Shown piece after piece: positions 29,720 to 39,555 of a DNA stretch of 64,000 bases; positions within the stretch are counted from its first letter, which is position 1, and every line of letters starts with the position of its first letter. Source of the stretch: Hoylesella saccharolytica JCM 17484 (GTDB lineage: Bacteria; Bacteroidota; Bacteroidia; Bacteroidales; Bacteroidaceae); contig NZ_BAKN01000001.1 of the NCBI RefSeq assembly GCF_000614205.1, positions 248,001 to 312,000 of the forward strand. Direction: 5' to 3'. The translations under genes and the position numbers were made by a program. Below the pieces are notes generated by a model. It worked only from the letters and a program-made list of their open reading frames with translations. It searched no databases and was not told the origin of the DNA.

Positions 29720-29865
29720 AAGCTTTAAATTGAGCCTTTCCCCACCCCGCTTCGAAGAGCAAAGGGGGTAACAGGCGGATAAATAAATGTAAATTATTAA
29801 TTAGTAAATCATTCAAAACACGTTAACCATCAGCCCGGTAAGCCGCTTGCCCAACCGATAAGAAG

Positions 29866-31116
29866 TTATTCCATCATGCTTTTTTTACCCTCCAGCTGTG
29901 CACTTGCATCTACCGCAAACACGCCATTGGTAACTATCTCTTCGCCTTCGGCCAGTCCGTCGGCAATGACATAGCTGTCGGGAAGCGATGCACCCAATGT
30001 AACCTGACGCATGATAAAGGTGGGATGTTGCTCGCTATCGTCTTTTACATACACCACCGAACGCCTACCCGTCCACAGCACAGCCGACTTCGGCACGACG
30101 ATTTCGCTGTTTTTGCCGCCTATTTGCGCCGTGATGTTACCCGTTATCAGCATTTCGGGCTTAAACATACCGCCTTTGTTGGCCATCTCTACACGCACGC
30201 CGGCGGTTCTGCTCTGCGCATCTATCACGGGGTCTACAAACGAAACACGCCCCGTAAACACCTTTCCGGGCAACGCCTCGACGGTAAACCGCACGGCAGA
30301 ACCCACCTTAATAAAGGGCAGGTCGGCTTCGTAGGCTTTAAAAATCATCCAAACCCTCGACAAGTTGGCTATCTGCAACAGCGCGTCGCCTTGTTTTACA
30401 TAGTCGCCCGGCTGCACATTCTTAGCCACAACCGTGCCCGATGTGTTGGCGCGTAGCGTGATGTAAGGCGACGCTTTGCGCGTACGTAGTAGCGTGTTGA
30501 TTTGCGCCTGCTCCACGTTTAGCAGTTTCAGTTTCTCAATGGCAGCATCGGTTACCACCTTTCGTTGGCGTTCGTCGGGATAATCCAGCGCGGTAACAAG
30601 TTCCTGACCAGCAGTGTACAGCTCGGGCGAATAGATAGTGGCCAGTGCCTGACCTTTGCTTACGGCATCGCCAACGGCATTGATAAACAGCCGTTCGATG
30701 CGTCCGCCGGCATAAGCCGCTTGCGATTGCTGCAGTCGTTGGTCGGCTTCTACCTTGCCAAAAAGCCTTATTTCTTTGCCGCCAACGCCTGTTCCCACCA
30801 CTTCGGTTTGTATATTCGCCAGCGCCACCGCCTCTTCAGACAGCGTAACGGCGTTTTCGCCGATTGTCGAAGCCTGCGTTCCAGAGGTCAGCGGAATTAA
30901 ATCCATGCCGCAGATGGGGCACGTTCCGGGATGATCTTGCCGTACTTGGGGGTCCATCGAGCACGTCCACACCTGCGCTTTTTCGGTTTGGGCATGTTCG
31001 TGCGTTGTGCTCTTGCCGCGAAAAAGCAGCCAACCCAACAACAAACCTGCCACAAGCGCCACGCCAAAAACAAGCCATGGCTTGCGTTGTATCTCGTTTA
31101 ATATCGGTTTCATCAT
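29866..31116 (-). CDS. cusB: RND efflux periplasmic adaptor, CusB-like, with metal-binding N-domain
   Basis: Membrane-fusion subunit that connects the inner-membrane pump to the outer-membrane channel. The 416-residue protein has one N-terminal anchor helix, then a heavy-metal-binding segment (WTCSMDPQVR, PGTCPICGMDLIPL), then the lipoyl/barrel-sandwich halves around RLQQSQAAYAGGRIERLFINAVG and PYITLRANTSGTVVAKNV, and a beta-barrel ending KSMME. It is 13 bases downstream of the CusC gene. Copper or silver export is inferred from the CxxC-Met segment and the CusA and HYC_CC_PP neighbours. Confidence 0.9.
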   Translation of the reverse strand: MMKPILNEIQRKPWLVFGVALVAGLLLGWLLFRGKSTTHEHAQTEKAQVWTCSMDPQVRQDHPGTCPICGMDLIPLTSGTQASTIGENAVTLSEEAVALANIQTEVVGTGVGGKEIRLFGKVEADQRLQQSQAAYAGGRIERLFINAVGDAVSKGQALATIYSPELYTAGQELVTALDYPDERQRKVVTDAAIEKLKLLNVEQAQINTLLRTRKASPYITLRANTSGTVVAKNVQPGDYVKQGDALLQIANLSRVWMIFKAYEADLPFIKVGSAVRFTVEALPGKVFTGRVSFVDPVIDAQSRTAGVRVEMANKGGMFKPEMLITGNITAQIGGKNSEIVVPKSAVLWTGRRSVVYVKDDSEQHPTFIMRQVTLGASLPDSYVIADGLAEGEEIVTNGVFAVDASAQLEGKKSMME

Positions 31117-31129
31117 TTTGTTCCTTTCG

Positions 31130-32401
31130 TTATTGAATGTTTGGTTGTATCTCGTTCTCGCCCGTCAGCTGTTCCATTTCTGCCGCGATGGCAGCGTGTA
31201 GAGCATAGGCTTCTTGCTTTTTCAACGCATAATCCAACAGCTCGCGCGAGGTTTGCAGGATGTCGGTCAGCGTGGTTTGCCCGTTGGCATATTCAGTTTT
31301 CATCAGTTCTAAGGTGCTTTCCAACAGATGGATTTGCTCCTTGTAAAGCGCTATCTTACGCAGTACGTCGTCTTCGCGTTGGGCTATGGAGAGATAACGC
31401 GCACGCAATTCGTCGACCTGCCGACTGTAAGCAGCTTCGGCAGAAACACGCATCAGATGCGCAGCGCGCATTGCCGACGTGGTTTTGCGCCGATAAATGG
31501 GCAGCGAAATTTTTACCATCGGCATCCACATATCCATGCCGTTCATCTCGGGCATTACCCCCATGGCATGTGCATCGCGCTTTTTGTTAAGCATATATTC
31601 CACACCCACACCTATCATCGGCATGCCCTGACGTCGCGCCCGCTCTGCTTCAGCCTTGTAAACATTGCTCTCTGCAAGCGTTTGCGACAATTGCGGACTG
31701 CGTCTGAGGATTTCATCCCACGGCGTTTCGCGTAGCTTTTGCAGCCGAATGTTATCGGGAAGGTGCACAACGGCCGTTTCTTCACGGTGCAACAGCAGGT
31801 TAAACTGCCGGCGTTGCAGCTCGCGTTGCGACTCCAGACTTGTTTTTTGTTCTTCCAACCGTGCCAATTCGGCATCCAGACGCATCTGATCGCTCAACCG
31901 CGCACCCTTCATTCGCGTGGCAGACTTGTATTCGTAGAGCGCCACCTGCCGGATACCCTTGAGCAGCGAAATGTTTTCGGCAAGGCTTTTGATGCGTTCT
32001 TGCACCGCCCACAGCTCGTACCACTGCCGCCTAACCTGAAAAGCCAGCCCCAAACCACTTTGGCGCAGCCGCTCGTAAGCCGCTTTGGCACGCCACTCTT
32101 TCGCCTCTCTTCCGGCGCGCAACGTGCCCCACCACGGCAGCATCTGCATCAGCTGAAACGTCATTACTTGCTTACCGCCGATATGTTCCATCGGCCTGGG
32201 GTAGAAGCCCAGCGACAGTTCGGGGTCGGGCAGCACACCCGCACCTTCGGCTGCAGCCGTTGCAGCCCGATAGGCATTATATAGTTCGGCCGTTTCGGGG
32301 TTGTTTTGCACTGCCTGCCGTATGTAAGTTTGCAGGCTGTCTTGCGCTTTTGCAGAGGCAAAACATACCCCCAAAACCGCGATATATAGCATCTTTTTCA
32401 T
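31130..32401 (-). CDS. cusC: TolC-family outer-membrane efflux channel, CusC-like
   Basis: Outer-membrane exit duct of a tripartite efflux pump. I chose the ATG at 32401, giving a signal peptide MKKMLYIAVLGVCFASAKA before QDSLQTY; the longer frame runs back into the repeat array at 32468. The roughly 423-residue product has the two long helical repeats of TolC-like proteins (for example ELYNAYRAATAAAEGAG and LLESTLELMKTEYANGQTT). It sits between the pump gene upstream and the adaptor 13 bases downstream. Symbols are by order and homology. Confidence 0.88.
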   Translation of the reverse strand: MKKMLYIAVLGVCFASAKAQDSLQTYIRQAVQNNPETAELYNAYRAATAAAEGAGVLPDPELSLGFYPRPMEHIGGKQVMTFQLMQMLPWWGTLRAGREAKEWRAKAAYERLRQSGLGLAFQVRRQWYELWAVQERIKSLAENISLLKGIRQVALYEYKSATRMKGARLSDQMRLDAELARLEEQKTSLESQRELQRRQFNLLLHREETAVVHLPDNIRLQKLRETPWDEILRRSPQLSQTLAESNVYKAEAERARRQGMPMIGVGVEYMLNKKRDAHAMGVMPEMNGMDMWMPMVKISLPIYRRKTTSAMRAAHLMRVSAEAAYSRQVDELRARYLSIAQREDDVLRKIALYKEQIHLLESTLELMKTEYANGQTTLTDILQTSRELLDYALKKQEAYALHAAIAAEMEQLTGENEIQPNIQ

Positions 32402-32467
32402 CAATATAACTGTTTGTTTTTTATCATCTTTACAATAAGCTGAAAACCAATGGCTTATCCGTCTGAT

Positions 32468-32577
32468 TTCAAAAGCTGTGTTTTTGCCTTGCAAAACCTA
32501 TGCTTTTAGGTTGCAAAACCTATGCTTTTGGGTTGTAAAACCTATGCTTTTGAAGGCCAAAACCTATCCTTTTGCAA
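32468..32577. repeat. Tandem 22-bp array, AAAA-N7-TTTT family, locus C (5 units)
   Basis: Five contiguous 22-base units between the pump and channel genes of the efflux operon. Four of the centres are CCTATGC or CCTATCC; the first is GCTGTGT. Here the copies are mostly in one orientation, so this array is the most homogeneous of the four. It must be transcribed as part of the operon if cusA and cusC are co-transcribed. Confidence 0.85.
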
Positions 32578-32670
32578 GCCCGTTTGTAAGCTATTGAAAA
32601 CCAGAAGGTTGCCTCTTGGTTGTTAAGGAGATATTTTTTTGCTCTTTCTTCATCTTTTACCTTGATTTCT

Positions 32671-35600
32671 TCATCTTTCATTCTGCCGTTCATCAAAGGT
32701 TTCTTTACGTTCTCGCCACCAACATTGCAACACCGGCACAATAAACATCGTCATCGTTTGGATCAGCATTCCGCCGAACGTTGGTATCGCCATGGGCACC
32801 ATAATGTCGGCTCCCTTGCCTGTAGACGTCAGCACCGGCAGCAGCGCAATCAGTGTAGAAGCCGTTGTCATAGCAGCCGGGCGCACACGTTTAAGTCCCG
32901 CTCGCACCACCGCCTCTTGTATATCATGACGTGTACGGGGCTTTTCGGCCTCGAAAACCTGGTGAATGTAGGTGCCCATGAGCACGCCATCGTCGGTGGC
33001 AATACCGAAAAGCGCAATAAAACCCACCCATACCGCCACGCTCATGTTGATGGTGTGAATGTCGAAAAGGGTGCGCATGTTAACGCCGGCGATAGAGAAG
33101 TCGAGGAACCAAGGCTGACTATAGAGCCCGATAAGAATGAAACCGCCGGCAAAAGCCACAAAGACACCCGAAAAATGGATGAGCGATGCGGTGACCGAAC
33201 GAAACTGAAAGTAGAGAATAAGCAGAATAGAGAGCAGCGCAATGGGTATAACCAACGCCAAGCGTTGCGTGGCATGGGCTTCTTGTTCGTAAGTTCCGGT
33301 AAAACGGTAGCTTACCCCTTTGGGCAGCTTGAGCCTTCCTTGCGCCAGCAAATGTTCAAGCGTGTGCGCGGCATTGTTTACCACATCTACTTCGGCTTTT
33401 GTGCCCTGACGGTCGAAGGTGATGTATCCTACGAGGAAAGTATTCTCGCTCGAAATCATCGTTGCACCTTTGGTAAATTGTATTTCGGCCAGTTGCGACA
33501 GCGGAATTTGCGTTCCGTCGGCTGCAGGAATCAGTATTCCGCCCAGCGCTTCGGGGTTATCGCGCAGCTCACGGGCGTACCGCACGCGGATGGGAAACCG
33601 TTCGCGGCCCTCTACGGTGTAGCCTTCGCTCATACCGCCGATGGCTGTTTCGATAACGCTTTGCATGTCGCCCACCTGTATGCCGTAGCGTGCCATCTTC
33701 TCACGGTCGAGCTTCAACTCGATATAGGGAGCCCCCTCGGTGCGGTCGTAATATACCGATGCGGGGTTGATGTCGGGCATTTGCTTCATCGCCCGTTCGA
33801 GTTGACGCCCTGCCTGTTCGATAGAAACAAGGTCGGGACCGTATATTTTAAGTCCCATCGGTGCCTTTAAACCTGTTGAAAGCATCACCATACGCGTGGC
33901 AATGGGCTGCAATTTGGGCGAGCCGGTTAGTCCTGGCAGCGTGGCAGCATGGGTTATCTCAGTCCAAATATCGTCGGCGGTGCGGATATGGCTACGCCAT
34001 TGGCGAAAGTAATCGCCGCTGCCGGAGGGCACCAAACTATCTTTCGGTATCACCCGGAAGCTTTGCGGGGTCGTAAACACTGCCGTTTTTCAACACAAAA
34101 CGCCCTTTGCCGTCGGTTTTAAACCTTGCCCGCTGTCCATTCTCATCCAAAATGTACTCGGGCAGATAGTTAATGGTGGTTTCGTACATCTGTATGGGTG
34201 CCGGGTCGAGTGCCGAATTAACGCGTCCCCACTTGCCCACGGCCAGTTCAACTTCAGGTATCGCCTTCAATCTTTTGTCTAACAGGCGGGTGTAACGTAT
34301 GTTTTCTTCGACTCCCGAATGGGGCATACTCGTGGGCATGAGCATAAACGAGCCCTCGTCGAGTGCGGGCATAAACTCTTTTCCGGTGTTTTGCCACACC
34401 CAAACGCCCGCTGCAAGGGTAAGCAGAGGCAGGGTCATAAACTTCCAACGGTTGTGTAAGCACCAGCGCAGAATGCGTTCGTAATAGATAACCAGCAGCC
34501 ACAGCGCAGCCAAGATAATGCCGACCAGTCCGCCAACAAAGAGCGTGTTGACCACGATGCCTGCTTCAGGACCCAGCGGAAGCCACATTTCGGCGAGCAA
34601 ACCAACCGACAGTAACACGGCGATGGCAATAAAAAGATGCTTAAACGGCACTTCCCAACGCCACAGTTTGAGGGTTCGCGGTTGTCCGCCGAGCCCCATT
34701 CGCCGTATCCAACGCTGCGGCAATCGGAGCGAAAACACCCAATAAGCCAGTGTGGGCAGTATCACCATGCCCAACACCAGCGATGCCGTCAGGGCGAAAG
34801 TCTTGGTAAATGCCAGCGGATGAAACATCTTGCCTTCTTGCGCCTGCATAGCAAACACGGGCAAAAAGCTGATAACGGTGGTGAGCATGGCTGTGACAAT
34901 AGCACCCGACACCTCGCTGACGGCTTTCAGTATGACGTCTTCGAGCTGCTTTCCACCCACGTGCACGCCCTTGCCGAAGTCTTTTTCAAGGTGTCGAACC
35001 ACGTTTTCCATCAGCACCACGCCCACATCTACCATCACACCGATGGCAATAGCGATGCCCGAAAGCGCCACAATGTTGGCTTCGATGTTGGTGAGCTTCA
35101 TCACAATAAAGGTGGCGAGCACCGCCAACGGCAGCATTCCGGCGATAACAACCGATGCTCGCAGGTTGAGAACGAGTATCAAAACAACGATGATACAGAT
35201 GAGCACCTCGTGCGTAAGCGCACTTTCGAGTGTGCCGATGGTTTCTTTTATCAGTTGCGTTCGGTCGTAAAAAGGCACCACAGTAACCTTCGACACACTA
35301 CCGTCTTTCAACCTTTTTTCGGGCATTCCTGCCTGCATCTCCTTTATTTTCGCCTTTACATTGTTGATAACGTCCATCGGATTGCTACCGTAACGCGCCA
35401 CAACAACTCCGCCAACAGCCTCTTGGCCCTCTTTATCAAGCCCTCCGCGACGGTCGCCGGGCCCGAAATTGACCTTCGCCACATCTTTTATGCGCACCGG
35501 AACACCGTTGCGCGAGGTAACGGCAGCATTCTCCAAGTCGGCCAAACTTTTGATATAACCCAGTCCGCGAATAAGATATTCGGCGCGGTTTACCTCCATC

Positions 35601-36319
35601 GTACCCGCCCCCACATCGATATTGGCGTTCTTCACTGCTTTCATTACCTCGATAAGGTTCACCCCATACGAGCGCATGGCATCAGGGTCGAGGTCTACCT
35701 GATACTCTTTGACGTATCCACCGACCGATGCCACCTCGGCAACTCCATCGGCAGCGGTGAGCGAATAACGCACGTAGTAATCTTGAATGGTGCGCAGTTC
35801 TTGCGGATCCCAGCCTCCACTGGGCTTGTTTGTTTGGGTATCGCGCCCCTCGAGCGTGTACCAGAAAATCTGTCCGAGCGCTGTTGCGTCGGGACCTAAC
35901 GTGGGTTGAACCCCCTCGGGCAGCAAATTCGGTGGCAGCGAATTCAGTTTTTCGAGGATGCGCGAGCGGCTCCAGTAAAACTCTACATCGTCTTTGAAGA
36001 TGATGTAGATGAACGACATGCCGAACATCGATGTCGAGCGGATAGTTTTAACGCCGGGAATGCCCAACAGAGAGGTGGTGAGCGGATAGGTAATCTGCTC
36101 TTGCACATCCTTCGGCGAACGCCCCATCCAGTCGGTAGCGATAATCTGTTGGTTATCGCCTACATCGGGAATAGCATCCACTGCCACCGGATTGCGGGGC
36201 AAAAAGCCGCCATGCCAGGCAAACGGAGCCGTTGAAAGTCCACCCGCAACGAGTGCAATAAGCACAATGGCAGTGACCACTCGGTTTTGCAGAAAATATC
36301 GAATGATTTTTTGAAGCAT
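32671..36319 (-). CDS. cusA: CusA/CzcA-type RND heavy-metal efflux pump, one-base frameshift
   Basis: Inner-membrane proton-driven metal exporter. Two overlapping frames make a protein of about 1215 residues. The N-terminal part (from 36319) has MLQKIIRYFLQNRVV, the GIAIAIGVMVDVGVVLMEN helix with the proton-relay Asp, and the conserved FMPALDEGSFMLMPTSMP. The frame breaks at YDPAKL. The C-terminal frame continues RVIPKDSLVPSGSGDYFRQW and ends with RND helices (FGIATDDGVLMGTYI). One extra C/G near 34056-34057 explains the break. The upstream HYC_CC_PP gene and downstream cusC/cusB are on the same strand. Copper/silver specificity is inferred. Confidence 0.92.
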
Positions 36320-36542
36320 AATTCTTTCATTGACAATTAAAAATTAACAACCGATAACAACCAATTAATAATTGATGGTTATAATAAAGCGTAAATGGAC
36401 AATTGCAAACAAACAATTGCCACAAGGTAAGAAAATAGCAGGCAAGAAACAACCGGAAGAAAGCGAATGATTCATTGTCAATCTCCAACTGGTCAATTGG
36501 AGATTATCAATTTTCAATTCCTACTTACTTCTTCTGCTACTT

Positions 36543-36968
36543 TCAAGAAAATCGCGGCGGCGCTCTTAACCCCTTGTTCAAAATAAGAACATCGGGTAAA
36601 GGCGGGGGTGTATAATAATAAGAATGTGTACTTTCTATTTCGCAGACAATGGGTTGCGGAATAGATTGTTGCTCGAATGCGGCATGAAACCAATCAGGCT
36701 GAACAACCACCGGCTGTGTTTGTGCCACCTGTCCTTTCATAAACTGCGAAAGAATGCGGTAACAATGCTTTACGTTTTTGCAGTGCGTACAATCGTTTTC
36801 CTTTTCCATGCAGCCCTGCATAGCCTCGCCCTGCTCGGTAATAAAAGTAAAACCGTTGACGATGCTGCCCACATATTCGCCGCTACAATAGTGCGAATTG
36901 ACATTAATCCCGATGGTACTTGCCATCAGAACCAAGGTCATTAAATATGTGTACAGCTTTTTCATCAT
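36543..36968 (-). CDS. HYC_CC_PP family exported protein
   Basis: A 141-residue exported protein, starting MMKKLYTYLMTLVLMAS, with the three motifs that name the family: SHYCSG after the signal peptide, a Cys cluster GCMEKENDCTHCKN, and a Pro-rich YYYTPPPLPDV near the end (APPRF last). These proteins occur beside CusA-like pumps in Bacteroidota and are assumed to bind copper. Histidine and cysteine content fits metal binding. It is the first gene of the minus-strand efflux cluster, 223 bases upstream of cusA, a gap that holds one AATCTCCAA/TTGGAGATT hairpin at about 36479-36505. Confidence 0.75.
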   Translation of the reverse strand: MMKKLYTYLMTLVLMASTIGINVNSHYCSGEYVGSIVNGFTFITEQGEAMQGCMEKENDCTHCKNVKHCYRILSQFMKGQVAQTQPVVVQPDWFHAAFEQQSIPQPIVCEIESTHSYYYTPPPLPDVLILNKGLRAPPRFS

Positions 36969-37060
36969 CCTCTTATCCTGATACCTTTGCTTCTGTTTTG
37001 GGGCAAAGATACGAAAAAAGATTTTAAAGTAAAGACAAAAAAGGATAAAAAGGCGATTTA

Positions 37061-37104
37061 AAGGTGAAAGGGTGAAAAAGTGAAAGGGTGAAAAGGTGAA
37101 AGGG
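37061..37104. repeat. Short imperfect GTGAAAGG tandem repeat
   Basis: About five copies of an 8-9 base word (GTGAAAGG, GTGAAAAA, GTGAAAAG) sit next to the stop codon of the small ORF at 37105. The tract is likely prone to slippage. No function is suggested. Confidence 0.7.
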
Positions 37105-37254
37105 TTAGGCGGGGATGTTGAGCTTGGTTTGTTCTACCTTCGCCACGAGGTCGTACTGATTGCTGTGAAACAACGTGTGCGTGGCATTGCTGTGAGCACC
37201 CAGATAAATGGTCTGAATGCGAACGAATTTTGGTAATTGATTTTTAGCTACCAT
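37105..37254 (-). CDS. Putative 49-residue protein, unknown
   Basis: A short frame that begins MVAKNQLPKFVRIQTIYLGAH and ends TKLNIPA. It has no hydrophobic stretch and a mix of basic and aromatic residues, so it would be a small soluble protein. It lies next to the GTGAAAGG tract and upstream of two other short frames. I do not recognise it. It may be real or spurious; I keep it because no other gene occupies this stretch. Confidence 0.35.
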   Translation of the reverse strand: MVAKNQLPKFVRIQTIYLGAHSNATHTLFHSNQYDLVAKVEQTKLNIPA

Positions 37255-37444
37255 GATATTACTATTTAATTAATTATAAAATAAGTGTTTCATTTTCAAT
37301 GTAGAGGTCTTGTCTTGTGTGCGATTTTTGTTCAGCGGATTGTCGGCAAGCAATTTCGTGTGCAAAATTCTGTCACTCGCTTCTCCCCTCCCTTTTCTCC
37401 GCCCCCGCGTGGATGTTGCAGGGGCGGAGGGGGTGAGAGAATAT

Positions 37445-37642
37445 CTAAAACAGAGGTTCGTCCCAGGGGTTGGAGTTTGTTTCCTCCTCGTCTTCTTCGT
37501 CGTCGAAATATCCGCCTTTGGAAAGCCCCTCATCTTCGCCTACCTTTTTCGATGTGATAATGAAATCGGTGGCTATCTTTTCTGCTGTTGCCAACGGAAC
37601 TATTTGAATACGGGGGACTGTATATGGAAATTTATTGTTCAT
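37445..37642 (-). CDS. Small acidic protein, unknown
   Basis: A 65-residue frame starting MNNKFPYTVPRIQIVPLA and ending in a very acidic patch (YFDDEEDEEETNSNPWDEPLF). It lies 12 bases downstream of the BspA-like gene on the same strand, so it may be co-transcribed. There is no signal peptide. I know no family. The acid-rich tail suggests a binding or regulatory role, but that is a guess. Confidence 0.45.
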   Translation of the reverse strand: MNNKFPYTVPRIQIVPLATAEKIATDFIITSKKVGEDEGLSKGGYFDDEEDEEETNSNPWDEPLF

Positions 37643-37654
37643 ATCTTTTTGTTA

Positions 37655-38893
37655 TCAATTAAAAATTTGTTTTTTCCCATTCACAATATAAATGCCACGC
37701 GTGGGATTTGTTACGCGGCGACCTTGCAGGTCGTAGATGGTTCCTTGCTGCTGTTTGTCTTGAGAAACGATAGAACGAATGCCGGTGGTAAGGTTACGCC
37801 TGGCTTCTTCAAAGTCGAGTACGAAACCTTTCGCGGGTGCAGGTCCGCTGGTGGGAAGTTTCAAACCTGCCTGATGCGCCCTAAGTTTGATGCTCGTTCC
37901 CTTGCGGTCGCCCTGATGATAAAAGCCCAATCCTTTTTCGCCGTTGGCAAAAACGTAGTATTTATAGTTTCCGCCGCTAAATTCTTCTCCGGTTCTTGTA
38001 CCAACCATCATACTGTTTGTTACGTCTGCCACAGGGTCTGTGGCTTGTACGGCTACGGCAGCTTCATAACTTAATGTTCCTGCCGGTGCTTCGAGTATAA
38101 ATCCCGTCTTTTGGGGAATGATACTTCCTTCGGCATAAGCAGTGATTTGTGCATCGGGATATCCGGTTCTGCCCGTTTTTGTACCGGTAATAATGTAGGC
38201 ATAGCAATCTTTAGGCACTTTGAAATTCTCGGTATCTAAATAAAAGCTGATATAGCCGGTAGACCCGATGGTAACTTGCTCGCGGTAAATCAGGGGGAAG
38301 TTATGATAATGTTCATCATAAGGTTCCGCTTTCCAAAGAGGATTTGCTTTATAGGCAGAGGAACAGTCGATGGGAACATACGCCCCTTTAAAAACAGCAG
38401 GATTGAGTAAACCAAAAGCTTGGAAACTTATAGTGGGAGTCGGAGGCGTTTCTCGTAACAGATATACTTCTTCCAATTTATCTTGCATGTGAAAGATGTA
38501 TGCGTTATAACTCTCACAGCTAGCTGGCAAAATCCAGCGCTTTACACCTACGTTGTTGAAAGGTTGCCAGTTATTAAGATGTTTTAGTGTATTCGGAAGA
38601 ATAATTTCCTCTAAATCATGATAACCTGAGAGAGATGATGCAACGTCTACCACAGTATATTCTTTGTTGTGGTCGGCTGCATTCTTTACTCTGTCGGGGA
38701 TAACCACTCTTGTAAGGCCACTGTAGGCATTTCCAGCAGTACTAGTTCCCAAGTAAACTTCTCGGTTTGCCTCATCCGTAATTTTGTAATACAAGGTTAC
38801 GCCGTCGTCGTTTACCGCAGTGAAATCATAATTTTGCGCCTTTACAACAATTGCAAAGAGGCATCCTAAATACAATAGTAAAAATCTTTTCAT
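37655..38893 (-). CDS. Secreted BspA-like/LRR protein with C-terminal sorting domain
   Basis: A 412-residue secreted protein: signal peptide to about residue 19 (IVVKAQ), a repeat region with LRR_5/BspA-like elements (LTRVVIPDRVK, DLEEIILPNTLKHLNN, LEEVYLLRETPP), then beta-rich domains, and a C-terminal segment GTIYDLQGRRVTNPTRGIYIVNGKKQIF. That end is the type seen in T9SS or related surface-sorted proteins of Prevotella. It is probably a surface adhesin-like protein. A small acidic ORF follows 12 bases downstream. The function and ligand cannot be read. Confidence 0.8.
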   Translation of the reverse strand: MKRFLLLYLGCLFAIVVKAQNYDFTAVNDDGVTLYYKITDEANREVYLGTSTAGNAYSGLTRVVIPDRVKNAADHNKEYTVVDVASSLSGYHDLEEIILPNTLKHLNNWQPFNNVGVKRWILPASCESYNAYIFHMQDKLEEVYLLRETPPTPTISFQAFGLLNPAVFKGAYVPIDCSSAYKANPLWKAEPYDEHYHNFPLIYREQVTIGSTGYISFYLDTENFKVPKDCYAYIITGTKTGRTGYPDAQITAYAEGSIIPQKTGFILEAPAGTLSYEAAVAVQATDPVADVTNSMMVGTRTGEEFSGGNYKYYVFANGEKGLGFYHQGDRKGTSIKLRAHQAGLKLPTSGPAPAKGFVLDFEEARRNLTTGIRSIVSQDKQQQGTIYDLQGRRVTNPTRGIYIVNGKKQIFN

Positions 38894-39334
38894 ATTCTCT
38901 ATATTTTTGATTAAATAATTAAACGAAAAAAGCTCGCTGTTTTACACTTAAAAAGTGGAAACAACAAGTATGAGTTTACTGTACGCCAAAAACGCTCGAA
39001 ACGTCTTTGTGCAATAGGGGCTACACTGCGCCTTACGCGTGCGTAAGGAAAAGCGACAAAGTTGCCTGAAGTGTGTTAGCAAATTATCCGAACCTGCGAA
39101 AGATAAAACATTAAAAGATGCAGAGATGGAGAAGTTTCTCTGCAAGCTGTTTAACGTTGCCGAATATATATTTACACAAAACATTGTAACTTTGTTTTTC
39201 TTCTTATCCTTTTTGAAATATTATTCTGTTTTTCTTCCAGCTTTTAAGAGCACCTGTTCTTTCGTTGTAAACGCAACAAAGGTAAGGAGAATTATTGATT
39301 TAACAGAATATTACATAAAAGATCTTACTACGCC

Positions 39335-39514
39335 CTAATTGATGTAAGCCCATACAACAAAGCAAACAATCAGCGTAGCAAGGGTACAAAGGGTAATGAA
39401 TGTTATTTTTTCTAATGCTTTTCTACGGCGACGAGCATTAAGGTTGCGGCGCTTTAGCTTGCTCTCTTCACTCTCTTTATGATGGTGATGATGATGTTTT
39501 CTCTCTTCATTCAT
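39335..39514 (-). CDS. Putative 59-residue single-pass membrane protein with a natural His6
   Basis: A short frame between the porin and the BspA-like gene, too small to be found by length alone. The product starts MNEERK followed by six histidines, then a Lys/Arg-rich linker (KLKRRNLNARRRRK), and a single hydrophobic helix ending YIN. The charge pattern suggests the N-terminus stays in the cytoplasm and the helix anchors it in the membrane. A basic, His-rich segment could bind metal, RNA or lipid. I do not know a family; it is separate from any larger gene and its frame is clean. Confidence 0.6.
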   Translation of the reverse strand: MNEERKHHHHHHKESEESKLKRRNLNARRRRKALEKITFITLCTLATLIVCFVVWAYIN

Positions 39515-39555
39515 GATAGGTTTCTTTTAATTAATGTGTATTGTCTCTTTATTAA

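Noticed and set aside
37290..37440. Palindrome or gene in the GC-rich stretch downstream of the acidic ORF
   Set aside because: Only low-complexity C/G runs and overlapping frames are present; no hairpin with a T-tract or gene signal.
39039..39338. 99-codon plus-strand frame with a hydrophobic end
   Set aside because: It looks like a repeated or relic sequence rather than a gene and ends against the small His-rich gene; a CCTTACGC/GCGTAAGG hairpin lies at its start.
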